Origin: Scilla litardierei
Lineage: Eukaryota; Streptophyta; Magnoliopsida; Asparagales; Asparagaceae
NCBI GenBank assembly: GCA_030789695.1
Contig: CM061142.1
Span: 602,649,659 to 602,713,658, forward strand
DNA length: 64,000 nt
Direction: 5' to 3'
Below, piece by piece: positions 20,982 to 33,400 of this stretch; the stretch's first letter is position 1, and every line of letters starts with the position of its first letter. The notes below the pieces were generated by a model that searched no databases, was not told the DNA's origin, and worked only from the letters and a program-made list of their open reading frames with translations. A program made the position numbers and the translations under genes.

Positions 20982-21784
20982 AGGGGATTGCTCGTCTCGG
21001 GACGCAGAGCAATTCGAGGATCGATTCAGCCGGGACGGGGAGCGGCTCAGAAGACAGTGTTGTACACCTTGCACGTACCAATGCAAGGTTCCTAGTATGT
21101 AATTTAGAAGCTTTCTTTTAATTATGTCGCAGTAGCTTAGATCCTTCTTGGTGTGGTCAGATACACCTCAAGTTGGCAGAGATCCTGGCTAAGGGTCTTG
21201 ATTTTCCTTAGGGCTTCGTTAAAAAGTTTAACGTTTTTCTTCCGATGTGCTTTCTTTTGCATGTATTGTTCATCCGACTTGGGACGTGCATAGAGATTTG
21301 TGCAATAAGGGTCCATCGAAACCCAATAGGTTCCGATCGGTGACGAACAGGCGGATGCTCAGGTCCAGGGAGGTGGCGACCGAGTGGAGGATTCATAATT
21401 GGGGGGTGCCATTGTAGGGCCGATCTTTGGGTCGTGCTTAGTTTGTTGTTTTAAGTCGAAGGACTTTTTGTAAAGATAGTGTAAATATGAAGACAATTTG
21501 ATCTGTGAATAGTAAGACAATTTGATCGTCAGTTTTTATCGTCTTTGTTTTTTGATTGTCTCTCTACACCCTACACCTCGTACGTCGTCCTTTCCTATGT
21601 ATGCCCCCAACATTCGGTGTGGACGAGCTTCGGGCCGAGAAAAGGCGGAATGTTGAGTAGATATTTTTTCAGAAAGACTGTGTAGAGCAGCTAGATCAGC
21701 GATGCCCTTTGTCTAGGGTGCGTTGGTCATTGCTAGAATGAGTAGTGGTCCGACCTCAAGGGCGACGTGCAAAAATGGAGCCTC
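20982..21784. other. Non-coding part of the - strand Tat element
   Basis: No protein or RNA gene recognised. Between the possible solo LTR and the tandem-repeat array. It includes a T-rich stretch near 21440-21560 that may hold the 3' end of the antisense transcript. Confidence 0.5.
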
Positions 21785-22244
21785 GACATAGAGGGGGCGC
21801 AATCCGGAGAGCCCTGGGTGACCTATCGGGGGCGTGCCTCGAAGGCCTGCCCCAGATCATTGGAAGGGCAGGGGCACAGCTTGGAAACGTGCCCCAGGTC
21901 CTTCGACGACCTTTCGGTGGCGCAGCTCGGAAGCCGGCCCCGGATCTTTAGAAGGGTAAGGGCACAACTAGGAAGCCTGCCCCGGATCTTTGGAAGGGTA
22001 AGGGCACAACTCGAAAGCCTGCCCCAGGTCCTTCGGTGAACTTTCGGGGGCGCGGCTTGGAAGCCTGTCCTGGTTGTTTGGTAGGGTAGGAGTGTAGCTC
22101 GGAAGCCTGCCCCATGTCCTTCGGCGACCTTTCGGGGGCGCGTCTCGGAAGCCTGCCTCGGATCTTTGGAAGGGAAGGGGCACAGCTCGAAAGCATGCCC
22201 CAAATCCTTCGGCGACCATTCAGGGGTGTGGCTTGGAAGCCTGC
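21785..22244. repeat. Tandem-repeat array of the Tat 3' region
   Basis: About five rounds of two alternating units of roughly 43-45 bp. One contains AAGCCTGCCCCGGATCTTTGG and AGGGGCACAGCTCG; the other contains CCTGCCCCAGGTCCTTCGG and ACCTTTCGGGGGCGCGGCT. The array resumes at 29299-29350 after the inserted element. Hypervariable tandem repeats in the 3' part are a known feature of Tat/Ogre elements and can seed satellites. Confidence 0.8.
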
Positions 22245-22918
22245 TATAACGACCAGTTTTTTCAACACATCAAGTTACGTATTCAAAATTTCTTTATAAA
22301 TGTAGTCAAGAGTTTTATAACAAAACTGTTTTCAAAAATTTCTTATAAAAATATTTTGAAGTAACAGACTAGTTATGGAGTATTTTAGTAAGATCGGATT
22401 TCATCAAATACCTTTAAATAATCTTGATAAAATTCACTTTCAATGATTACGATTTTGACTCAATGAATTAATTTTCTATACAAACATCCTCAAAACGATT
22501 TCAAACTTCTACAGTATCATCCTATGATCATTTAGGGCTCCCCACATTAATTTCGTAATTTTCTGATATCATTTCAACCTAGAACCTGCAAACCCGCTTT
22601 CAAAATGTTTTGGCCTAAAAGTCGTATCCCAGTAGCTCAAACCCCGATATGGATCTCGTATTCGTGATCCTCGCGATGATATGATCCTGTGGGTATGTTT
22701 TCGTAATTTTTCGGACACGTTTATTAGTAGGGGCAAAATCATAACTTCTGTTTAACTAATTACCACCCTGACTATTATTATTACCCCCTAATTATCTTTT
22801 AACCTTAACCTTACCTAACCCCACACGTTTTCCTCCCCTACCCTTCGAAACTCACCTAACACACACACGGGCCTCTCATTCTCTCTCTAACCCTATAAAT
22901 ATTCCCCCAGGCTCACTC

Positions 22919-22983
<65 letters not shown>

Positions 22984-25376
22984 TAAACCCCAAACCCATC
23001 CCTCTCTCTCTCTCTCTCGTTTAAACCCCAAACCCATCCCGCGCGCTCTCTCACACACACTCTCCATCTCTCACCGGAGGGCTGACCGCCGCCCACCACC
23101 GTGTCCGCCATCTCCGACCGCCACGGTGACCCCGTAGCCCCGGAGCTCTGACGAAAGGCCCCCCGACACGCCAAGCTCTGCCCTTAGTCTCTCTGCTCAG
23201 CTGGAACTGCCGCCTCCATGCTTCCTCCGCAGCACCGCTGTAGCCCGCGTCGCCGTCGCCCGCCCCTCTGCCGCCGTCCCCTGCCCGATGGGTCTACATT
23301 CATCCCTGAATGTCGTCAGGTACTGTTCACTTCCCCGCCATTCTTGTAACCGTCACCTGTAATCCGCGCAGGTGTGTCCGCACCCCCTGGAGTGGACGAG
23401 AAAGAAAGGATTTCTCAGAGCAACCCCCCTGGTTCCAGACCCTCACTTTCCCGTATGAGCATTCGGTACATGTATAAGTCCGTGGAAGAGTCAAAGGGTC
23501 GCCCCCCCGCCCCCGATCGGCGAAGCCCCCGCCGCTGCTGCACACGAAGTGAAACGGACGGTGTGTGAGTAATCTCGGTGGCACTCTCGTAAATACGAAC
23601 GTATTTTCGTATTTAGGAATTTTTAATTAATTAATAATTGGGGTTTATGGTATTAAATTCATAACTTGAAATATAAGCCTCAGAAAAATGTGAGACCAGC
23701 TCCAGAAAATCAGAAATAATATTCTGGATCAAATGGTGCTGATCTCATCTTGACCAGATGCTTAGTTTTTCCAGAATCATTTTTAGCCTAAAACTTAATT
23801 ACGTAAAATTCTTTCTAAAATCAGTAACTCTTTATTTTCACGTACACTGATACGTGATAAAAATTTATGTCTTAGTAATCTTCAAGATGGTCGTTTTGAC
23901 TGCTCACTTGAACATTTTCGACTAGTATTGCATCCGAAATAAATTACGGAAGTTATACGTTACTTAAGTAATTTGAGTTTTTAAAGTTATTTTTGAGCTT
24001 CTGAAAATTATAAAAATTACCAGTGACTTCTGAAAATATTTTCCTCTTGCAGTAAAATTATATTCTTCATTTTCAGCCTATATAAAAATTTAGAACGTTT
24101 TTCAATACCGTTTCAAAAAGTTTTAAAAATCAAAACGACCAATTAATTAGAAAGTAATTAGTGTAGCCATTAACTGATAACTTCTTATGTTTGTAGGTAC
24201 CAATCCTTGTGCTCTAGCTCCAACCTCGTCTTGCCACGACAAGCTCGATAGTGTAAGTCACATTAAATTCTAACCTTAGAAATTTAGATAGTGCACGTAA
24301 TGGAAAATAGTGTACTAAATGGAAATACCGCATGCTCGAAGCATGGAATCGGTAACTTAGTTGTTGGACTTCAAATCATTGCTCAAGACTGACATTCTCT
24401 CTTGAGGTTTCTGCCTTGACTTTTCAACAAGCGAAGATCTTTAGAGTGTTGTTAATGCATGTGAACAGCTTTACTTTTGGAACAACAAAATTGACATACC
24501 GTATTGCAACACAATGACTGAGCGATATACTGCATTGACATCACGCTGTTGGAACATCTTATTGAAATTGAATGCTTAGATATAGTTGGCACTGCACTGA
24601 GTTTTTGGGGTAAACTTATATTAGTGAAAGTGCGGGAGCGACCGCGAGCCATCTACACATTGCACTATACCGACCGACTGAATGAAATGTACCGACTAAA
24701 GTGAAATGAGATTCGCCCGGGTGAGTGCCCCTGTGGTAAGAGATGAGCTCAATGGTTGCACACTATACCTTCCTATATAAGTCACGTAGCTCTAGTTTTA
24801 CTATTGCCTACTTGTGTTACTATTGCATGCTGGTTAAAATATTGCTGCTACCTTATGACATGCCACAATTGTTGCTCTTGCATGTTACTTTTACACTTGC
24901 ACTGTCACCTTTACTTTACGCACTACATTCACTTTACTTACTACACCTACACAGCCACTAGCACTTTACTTATCGCTCTTGTATGCATGTTCACTTTTAC
25001 TTTCCGCACTTTTTTACTATGGCCTGCTCCATATTTGTGCACTCCTCTTTTTCTATCGCTAGAATTGTTGTGACTTACCTACGGTTCCATCTCCGTGGCA
25101 CCGCAGACGACGTACATATGGAGGTAGCTGCTCTTGAGTTGATGGCGCCAGAGTTCGACCCTGAGACCGCAGCTTTCAGTTTTATTTTCGTTATGTACTT
25201 CCATTCTTTCATATGTATCATTGTTGGAACATTTGTACAGTATGGATTGTAATAATTGGACACTATTTGGGTATTTTATACATCTCTGCATCATGGCTAT
25301 TTTGGTTTCACTGGTTAACTGCAGGACCTGCACAAATATCAAATAAGTAACTGGCCCCTGAGAGCGGGTCGTTACA
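22245..25376 (+). repeat. 5' LTR of LARD-like element (3132 bp)
   Basis: Ends GGGTCGTTACA; starts TATAACGACC where TGTAACGACC is expected. Contains a (CT)n tract at 22922-22980 followed by a duplicated GTTTAAACCCC block. It has about 210 bp (near 23290-23510) absent from the other LTR. Short open frames here match those in the second LTR only because the LTRs are copies. Confidence 0.85.
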
Positions 25377-26408
25377 AGTTTGGTGGCCCACGTAGGTCCG
25401 TGCTAACTACTTCGTGAACAATATAGCAAGATCAGAGTGTACAATATAAAATACTCAAATTAACCTCAAGTACGAGATGTCTCGAGTGTTCACCTGTATT
25501 GGATATACGGGTGAAGCGTCCTTATTACCATCTTCATTAGGTTTTTCTTGATCCTCATCACTTCCTTTGGACTCTTAACCCTTGCTTAGGAACTCGTGTT
25601 CCATTCTTGGTTATACACACCCTAGTAACCTCTTTTGCTAGCAGTTATAGTGATTTTTCATAGGTTGAACTATCTACCCACATTATCATCATCACCCTTC
25701 CTTTCAGTTGATAATGGCACTCATATAAATGATAAGCTTCCTTCAATGGACCATGATCCGGTCAATGTGCTTGGCTAAGTTTGTTGGATCACCCTAGCTA
25801 GACTGGGGGTAAGTGATCCTGGCTTAGTTACTTCCCTCGCCGTGTCTGCTGGACCGCAAGGACGTGAATCATGATTATGTAACGCCATCGATCTTCATCA
25901 CTATCACCCTTCCTTTAGCTTGATGACCTTTCGATTGACCTTCTTAGAATCTTTCTACTTTTAGTTCGCCTGAACTCTAGCTACGTTTATTTTAAGGAGG
26001 GTAGCAATCGATTTTTGATCACCAGAAGTCCGAGTTCGACAACGGAAGAGAATCGAAGGACGCTCAGAAGTATTGGAGGATGGTGCTAGAGAAATTGAGA
26101 CGAACCAAACCGAGACGTGTAAGCTAATACTTCTTCATCTTTCTTGAACTCGTTTTCTTCTTCTATCTGAGCTTATTTTGACTGGAGACAAGCTATAGAA
26201 GCTATGGTGATGTCAATGGTGAGTATTCATACATGACATCTCTTGTTTTCTTGATGCTTTGATATCACATTATATTTCATGATATTAACAACTTATTTTT
26301 TTTCCCTATATCATGATCGTTCATCAAGCCTTCCTTTCGATCGTTTAAATTGCTTAAGCAATGATCGGTCTTCTTAATTCCGAGGACGGAATTATTTTAA
26401 GAAGGGTA
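25377..26408 (+). other. Internal region of LARD-like element
   Basis: About 1 kb with no coding potential. The leader-like start and the polypurine-like end (TTTTAAGAAGGGTAAG, 26393-26408) are the only parts recognised. The middle may be a scrambled remnant; I see no gag or pol motif. Confidence 0.7.
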
Positions 26409-27103
26409 AGATACGATCAGTTTTTTCAACACATCAAGTTATGTATTCAAAATTTCTTTATAAATGTAGTCAAGAGTTTTATAACAAAACTGATTTCAAA
26501 AATTTCTTATAAAAATATTTTGAAGTACCAGACTAGTTATGGAGTATTTTAGTAAGATCGGATTTCATCAAATATCTTTAAATAATGTTGATAAAATTCA
26601 CTTTCAATTATTACCATTTGACCCAATGAATTAATTTTCTATACAAACATCCTCAAAACGATTTCAAACTTCTACATTAGCATCCTATGATCATTTAGGG
26701 CTCCCCACATTAATTTCGTAATTTTCTGATATCATTTCGACGTAGAACTCGCAAACCCGCTTTCTAAATGTTTTGGCCTAAAATTCGTATCCCCGTAGCT
26801 CAAACTCTGATATGGATCTCGTATTCGCGATCCTCGCGATGATACGATCCCGTGGGTATGTTTTCGTAATTTTTCGGACACATTTACTAGTAGGGACAAA
26901 ATCGTAACTTCTGTTTAACTAATTACCACCCTAACTATTATTATTACCCCCTAATTATCTTTTAACCTTAACCTCACCTAAACCCACACGTTTTCCGCCC
27001 CTACACTTCGAAACTCACCTAACACACACACACGGGCCTCTCATTCTCTCTCTCTAACCCTATAAATATTCCCCCAGGCTCACTCTAATTCTTTCACCCA
27101 GTG

Positions 27104-27145
<42 letters not shown>

Positions 27146-29293
27146 GTTTAAACCCCAAACCCATCCCGCGCGCGCTCTCCCTCACTCTCTCCATCTCTCG
27201 CCGGAGGGCTGACCACCGCCCACCACCCACCACCGTGTCCGCCTTCTCCGACCGCCACGGTGACCCCGCAGCCCCGGAGCTCCGACAAAAGGCCCCCGAC
27301 ACGTCAAGCTCCGTCATCCGTCTCTCCGCTCAGCTGGAACCGCCACCTCCACGCTTCCTCCGCAGCGCCGCCGTAGCCCGCGTCGCCGTCGCCCGCCCCT
27401 CCGCCGTCGTCCCGACGTAACGCCCCCCCCGAGCGGCGAAGCCCCAGCCGCTGCTGCACACGAAGTGAAACGGACGGTGCTTGAGTAATCTCGGTGGCAC
27501 TCTCATAAATACGAACGTATTTTCGTATTTAGCAATTTTTAATTAATTAATAATTGGGTTTTATGGTATTAAATTCATAACTTGAAATATAAGCCTCAGA
27601 AAAATGTGAGACTAGCTCCAGAAAATCAGAAATAATATTCTGGATCCAATGGCGCTGATCTCATCTCGACCAGATGCTTAGTTTTTCCAGAATCACTTTT
27701 AGCCTAAAACTTAATTACGTAAAATTCTTTCTAAAATCAGTAACTCTTTATTTTTACGTACACTGATACGTGATAAAAATTTATATCTTAGTAATCTTCA
27801 AGAGGGTCGTTTTGACTGCTCATTTGAATATTTCGACTAGTATTGCATCCGGAATAAATTACGGAAGTTATACGTTACTTAAGTAATTTGAGTTTTTAAA
27901 GTTATTTTTGAGCTTCTGAAAATTATAAAAATTACCAGTGACTTCTGAAAATATTTTTCTCTTGCAGCAAAATTATATTCCTCATTTTCAGCCTATATAA
28001 AAATTTAGAACGTTTTTCAATACCGTTTCAAACAGTTTTAAAAATCAAAACGACCAATTAATTAGACAGTAATTAGTGTAGCCATTAACTGATAACTTCT
28101 TGTGTTTGCAGGTACCAATCCTTGTGCTCTAGCTCCAACCTCGTCTTGCCACGACAAGCTCGATAGTGTAAGTCACATTAAATTCTAACCTTAGAAATTT
28201 AGATAGTGCACGTAATGGAAAATAGTGTACTAAATGGAAATACCGCATGCTCGAAGCATGGAATCGGTAACTTAGTTATTGGACTTCAAATCATTGCTCA
28301 AGACTGACATTCTCTCTTGAGGTTTCTGCCTTGACTTTTCAACAAGCGAAGATCTTTGGAGTGTTGTTAATGCATGTGAACAGCTTTACTTTTGGAACAA
28401 CAAAATTGACATACCGTATTGCAACACAATGACTGAGCGATATACTGCATTGACATCATGCTGCTGAAACATCTTATTGAAATTAAATGCTTAGAGATAG
28501 TTGGCACTGCACTGGATTTTTAGGGTAAACTTATATTAGTGAAAGTGCAGGAGCGACCGCGAGCCATCTACACATTGCACTATACCGACCAACTGAATGA
28601 AATGTACTGACTAAAGTGAAATGAGATCCGCCCGGGGTGAGCGCCCCTGTGGCAAGAGATGAGCTCAATGGTTGCACACTGTACCTTCCTATATAAGTCA
28701 CGTAGCTCTAGTTTTACTATTGCCGGCTTGTGTTACTATTGCCTGCTGGTTAAAATATTGTTGCTACCTTATGACATACCACAATTGTTGCTCTTGCACG
28801 TTACTTTTACACTTGCACCGTCACCTTTACTTTACGCACTACATTCACTTTACTTACTACACCTACGCAGCCACTAACACTTTACTTATCGCTCTTGTAT
28901 GCATGTTCGCTTTTACTTTTCGCACTTGTTTACTATAGCCTGCTCCATATTTGTGCGCTCCTCTTTTTCTATCGCTAGAATTGTTGTGACTTACCTACGG
29001 TTCCATCTCTGTGGCATCGCAGACGACGTACATATGGAGGTAGATGCTCTTGAGTTGATGGCACCAGAGTTCGACCCCGAGACTGCAGCTTTCAGTTTTA
29101 TTTTCGCTATGTACTTCCTTTCCTTTATATGTATCATTGTTGAAGCATTTGTACAGTATGTATTGTAATGATTGGACACTATTTGGGTATTTTTGTACAT
29201 CTCTACAGCATGGCTATTTTGGTTTCGCTGGTTAACGGCAGGACCTGCGCAAATATCAAATAAGTAACTGGCCCCCGAGAGCGGGTCGTTACA
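26409..29293 (+). repeat. 3' LTR of LARD-like element (2885 bp)
   Basis: Matches 22245-25376 over its length apart from scattered substitutions, a shorter (CT)n tract (27109-27143) and the missing 210-bp block. Starts AGATACGATCAG, where both terminal bases differ from the expected TG. Ends GGGTCGTTACA next to the right-hand CCTGC duplication. Confidence 0.85.
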
Positions 29294-29461
29294 CCTGCCC
29301 CAGATCTTTAGAAGGATAGGGGCACAGCTCGGAAGCCTGTCCCGGATCTTGTTTGTTGTGAGGTAGTTTACTCCCAATGGTCAAGCCAAATTTCGTTGAT
29401 GTGTTCCGATTTTTAGAAAGGAGCTGAAATTCAAATTGAGACAATAAACGCAGAACAAATT
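29294..29461. repeat. Continuation of the Tat tandem array and 3' flank of pol
   Basis: The first ~55 bp (CCTGCCCCAGATCTTTAGAAGG onward) is the second half of the array at 21785-22244. The rest is non-coding sequence between the integrase stop and the array on the - strand. Confidence 0.7.
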
Positions 29462-29948
29462 TTATCGATAATATTTGAGCAAGTGCTCGGCATTCCATGG
29501 ACGAGCTAACTCCTCACCCTCCATTGTTGCCAATATGTAAGTCACCGGCACTACAATGTCTGTTATTTTATAAGGGCCCTTCCATTTGTGGCGAGCTTTC
29601 CTCGGTAGACGATCTTCGGTTTAAAGGTCGCATCTCTGAGGACAAGGTCACCGACTCTGAAACTCTGCTCCCTCACGCGGGAGTTGTAGTACCTGGCCAT
29701 CCTCTGAATATGCTTAATGATACTTGTCAGAGTACGGTCCCTCACCTCATCGATGAGCTCGATGTTGATGTCGAGGCCTTCTAGATTGGCTTCTTCATTG
29801 AAGTACTTGAGCCGGAGGGATTCCTCGTCGACCTCCACCGGAACGACGACCTCTGCTCCATATGCGATCATGAAGGGGCTCTCGCTGGTTGAAGCTTTGT
29901 AGGTCGTGCGATCGGACCAAAGGATGCCTGGTAGCTCGTTGGGCCAAG
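29462..29948 (-). pseudogene. Tat-type integrase C-terminal part
   Basis: Read from 29948: WPNELPGILWSDRTTYKAST, SESPFMIAYGAEVVVPVEV, then YYNSRVREQSFRVGDLVLRD and, after a one-base shift near 29590, KWKGPYKITDIVVPVTYILA and ARPWNAEHLLKYYR before TAA. These are conserved blocks of Tat-lineage integrase C-termini. The catalytic core is missing: the frame ends upstream at about 29948, where it meets the Athila-like ORF. No chromodomain, as expected for Tat. Confidence 0.85.
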
Positions 29949-30382
29949 ATCCATGGGATCAAATGGACACCTTGAATGATGCCAAGGCTAACGAGGGTAG
30001 AAACAGATGCGAAACGGGTGGGGATGATGGAACGGTGGGAGATGGCGGCAAAACACTCGCGGTGAGCGTCGTCCCTGAAGACGATACCTTACGTCCTCAG
30101 GGTGGGTGGGGGTGGATGTGCAGGTGGTGGAGGTTGTGCGGGTAGAGGAGGAGGAGGATCGGTAGTGGGAATGGGAGCGGTGGAAGTGCATGGGGCCTCA
30201 ATCGCTAGAGGCATGGGGGATGGCGATCGTGTGGATAAGGGTGAGGACGTGGAGGCGTCCGAGTGCTCCTCAGGTGATGGTGAACGACGACGACGGCGCG
30301 ATGGCCAAGAAGAGGAGGAGCCGGGGTCGGCGACCTTCCTCTTCTTGGCTGGGGGCTTCCTAGGTCGTAACCTATGTGGCAT
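29940..30382 (-). pseudogene. 3' ORF of Athila-like E, N-terminal part
   Basis: ATG at 30382 opens with a basic N-terminus (MPHRLRPRKPPAKKRKVADP, nuclear-localisation-like) and a Ser/Arg/Pro-rich region. After an in-frame TAA at 30089 the same frame continues GIVFRDDAHRECF and ISHRSIIPTRFASVSTLVSL, which aligns with HGYIFRNQEHKDFYRRLDAR and TLVDLGVFTEVESL of the intact ORF of element D. It ends at the junction with the Tat integrase near 29945. This is the Athila ORF family that follows pol in plants; function unknown. Confidence 0.65.
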
Positions 30383-30462
30383 CGTGTGAATTGGGTGCGA
30401 CGAAGCTACGATAACACGATATACGGTAATATAAAATGAAAGTGGAAGGGGTATACCGATAT

Positions 30463-33400
30463 TGTAATGCCCGTATGTGTGAAATACTATATGAGTATGT
30501 ATGTATAGTAATTTGATGTGTGTATGGTAAAATCATATGGGTTGCCTAATCGTATGATTATATGGGTGGATGTATACATATATGAATATATTACGTAGAT
30601 GCTTATGGTTGCATGAATGATGGTTGTATGTATGATTTTTTTTGTAGTGTGTAAAATTGATGTGAGTATTAGATGTTGTTTGTGGTATTAGTGAATGGTT
30701 TGGTGGATGTTCTTGTTAGTGTTATTATTAGCATTAATATTGGCTTTAGTATTATTATTTATTATTGTTGTTGTTGTTATTATGATTATTATGATAATAT
30801 TGGCATTGATGTTGTTATTATGATTATTATTAAAGCTAAGAGTTCTAATGTTTGTTGATGATGTTGTGTTGTTATTATTATTATTGGTTGGGTCTCTAGT
30901 TATTAGAGTTGGTTGGGCTTGTATATGGGGCTTAGATTATTATTTGGAAGGGAGAATGAGATGAGAGAATGGCAAACTTGTAAATATAAGGGGTTCTCAT
31001 TTGTTAAATCCATTCTTCTCCAAACTTCTCCACTCTTCTTCCAATTTCTTATTTCTTTTTTTCTTCCCCTTTTCTCCCCCCAAGTGCTGGCCGATTCCTT
31101 TGCCCCCATGTGGCCGAATGTTGCCAGGCCAAACCAAAAACAAAGGAAAAAACGGGGAAAGAAAGAAAGAAGAAAAGAAAGAAAGAAAAAGAGAGAATGG
31201 GAAAATTGAAAGAGAAGGAGAAAGCAAGAGAAGAATTGGGGTTTTGGTGCTTGAATAGGGTGATCATGGGGAATTTCTTGGAATTGGAAGAAGGCTTGGG
31301 GTCTTCATTGAGGTAGGAATCCATCTCCCTATAGCTTGCTATTTGATTTCATGCTCATGGTTGTTGCTGGAAAATCTGTGTTGTTTAACTGAAACTTTGG
31401 TGATGAACTGCTCTTAATTGGCTACCTGAAATTGCTTCAAAAAAATATATGTTGTGCATATTGCCGTTCTTAATAACTTTCATATTCACAACTTTTTCCA
31501 ATTCAAACTGGAAGTTAGGTTAAAAATTCGATTTTTGCAACATGTCTAAAATTCTGTTAAATTGGAAACATTTTAGAAAAATGAAGTTTAATACATGCAC
31601 ACTCTATGGAATTTGTTGTTCTTAGTCTTGTTGGAAAGTTAACATGTTTATCTACAAATTCATCGCAGTGCATATGTTTCGAATTTCTGTCTGCAACATG
31701 CCCAAAATTAGCTTCCAATGCATGCCCTGAAATCTGTCAGGAAAACAGTCTGTACATGTTCTACCAATTAATTCACTATAAATCACTCAGTCCATAACTA
31801 AGCATGGAATTTCATGGGTGAATCCAGGATTACTATATCTTCAACTTTCATTTAGAGAGTTTTGTCAAATTCACAAGAGAAATTGATTAAATACCTTGAT
31901 TTTGTGGCTGTTCCTGTAATTTCAGCAAGCCGGACTGTTTTGGGTGAAGTTGAATTGTGTGGTGATGTTAAATTTAGTTTTTGTTAAATTGGTTTGTGTT
32001 GTTTGTCAAGATGCTATCTTTATTAGGAAATTATGAGATAAATGTCCCTTTGTGTTATTTGAGCTATTCGGCAATGGAATTATATTCACTCTTTATGCCA
32101 CTATGTGTTTGTGGGAATGCCAAGTGAAGGCAAATGCAAGAAAGGTATGAAACACCCATACACATGGGTTATGATATGATGTGATTAGGACACGAAGGTG
32201 GAGTGCACGGGCATGGACAAAGTTGCCACGGTAGGAGGTGGGTGAATTCGCCGTGGGCAACCTCTTGATACCATTAGGTGGCTCCACGTGATAACGGAGT
32301 AGGTGCACAATACACTTGCATGCCGGCTCATTCATGGGATCCCATTGCATTGCATTGCATCGCATTGCTTGTGTTTCATATGCATCATGGCATCTTGAGC
32401 ATCATGTGTAATTGGTGGCTATATAAGTGTGCTTGTTACCTTATGAGAATGAATGTTGCCATGAATGCATTATGTGTTTGAAATGGATGTATGTTGGAAA
32501 GTGAGGTTTTGGTGGTTGTTAGTAATTGAACTTGGGCTGAGGTTGTGATTTCCTTTGGTAGCTTGAGGATTGAAAATTTAGTTGGTGATGTGGTTCATTT
32601 GTATGGTTTTGTGTCACATGCAAGTTTAGCTTAAAATTAATTCATGTTGCTTTAGGGTACATGTTGCCTTATAACATAAGTCATGTTGTTTGACCCCATG
32701 ATGTTACTATATGCAAAATGGTTCAATTGCTAGTCAATTATGTTTAAGGGTTCTCATGTCAAAACTAACATGCTATGAATTAAATGTTCATGCTATGGAT
32801 TAATGTTGCATCATATTGATGATTCTCTTGTCAAATTCTTGTTCATGTTAAAATGATCTTAGGGGTAATGGCCTCATTTATGTTATAATCTTCCATACTT
32901 GGATTAGTAGAAAACTTCACTCTAGTTAGGATGTTTAGGCTTAAGAATTGCTCTTAGAAAAAAATAGAATCCATGTCATGCTAGTCGGTACCAATTTATT
33001 AGTATGCTCTATGATTACATTAATTGACATTAATTATGTTGAAGTTTTATGGTAGCTTGCTACATATATGTGGTAGTTAAGTCCAAACTAGTATGCCATG
33101 TTTGCATTGTTTATGCATATGCCTTGTTCAAGTCATCCAAAAGTTTAAGCCCATGTTCTTAAATTTAAGACTAGTGTGTAATTAGTAGCAAGTTCACATT
33201 TTTCTATGCTTATAACTAGCCTCATGTGTTAATATGTGCAATATGTTAACAACTTCATATGTTAGTAGCATGCCAAGGGTTAAGTGTATGCAATAGGCTT
33301 GCCAACGGTTCTTTCCATTTATAACTGTTAATTCCAATCTTAGTTGTTTCATAATGGTTAGTTGTCCCATGCTAATTTATCGATGAGTTCCATATTAGTT

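Larger units (their letters stand above)
22245..29293. mobile_element. Non-autonomous large LTR retrotransposon (LARD-like), Tekay-related
   Basis: Two long LTRs (22245-25376 and 26409-29293) enclose about 1.03 kb with no coding signal. The whole is flanked by CCTGC (22240-22244 and 29294-29298). The start of the internal part (AGTTTGGTGGCCCACGTAGG) resembles the leader of the autonomous gypsy copies (TTTGTGGTGGCCCATGCAGG), and the end carries the same CCGAGGACGGAATTATTTTAAG block. So it is a derivative that keeps packaging and priming signals and depends on a Tekay-like helper. It inserted into the Tat tandem array. The internal signals read left to right, which places the element on the + strand. 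Confidence 0.85.
18428..29948 (-). mobile_element. Tat-type gypsy element in two pieces (18428-22244 and 29294-29948)
   Basis: Read on the - strand: integrase C-terminus (29948 to 29462), a short unassigned stretch, a tandem-repeat array that is split by the 22245-29293 insertion, a non-coding part, and an antisense ORF on the + strand (18428-20122). The order pol, tandem repeats, antisense ORF fits Tat lineages, where repeats in the 3' non-coding region are known. The 3' LTR is absent because the Tekay-like gypsy interrupts the ORF at 18428. The 5' part is lost at the junction with the Athila-like element near 29945. Confidence 0.65.

Noticed and set aside
24743..25252. Open frames of about 70-105 codons repeated at 28659-29168
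   Set aside because: Located in the two LTRs of the LARD-like element; hydrophobic low-complexity translations of AC/CT-rich DNA with no recognised family.
30673..30858. 61-codon Ile/Val/Tyr-rich peptide
   Set aside because: Translation of an ATT/GTT low-complexity stretch inside the solo LTR.
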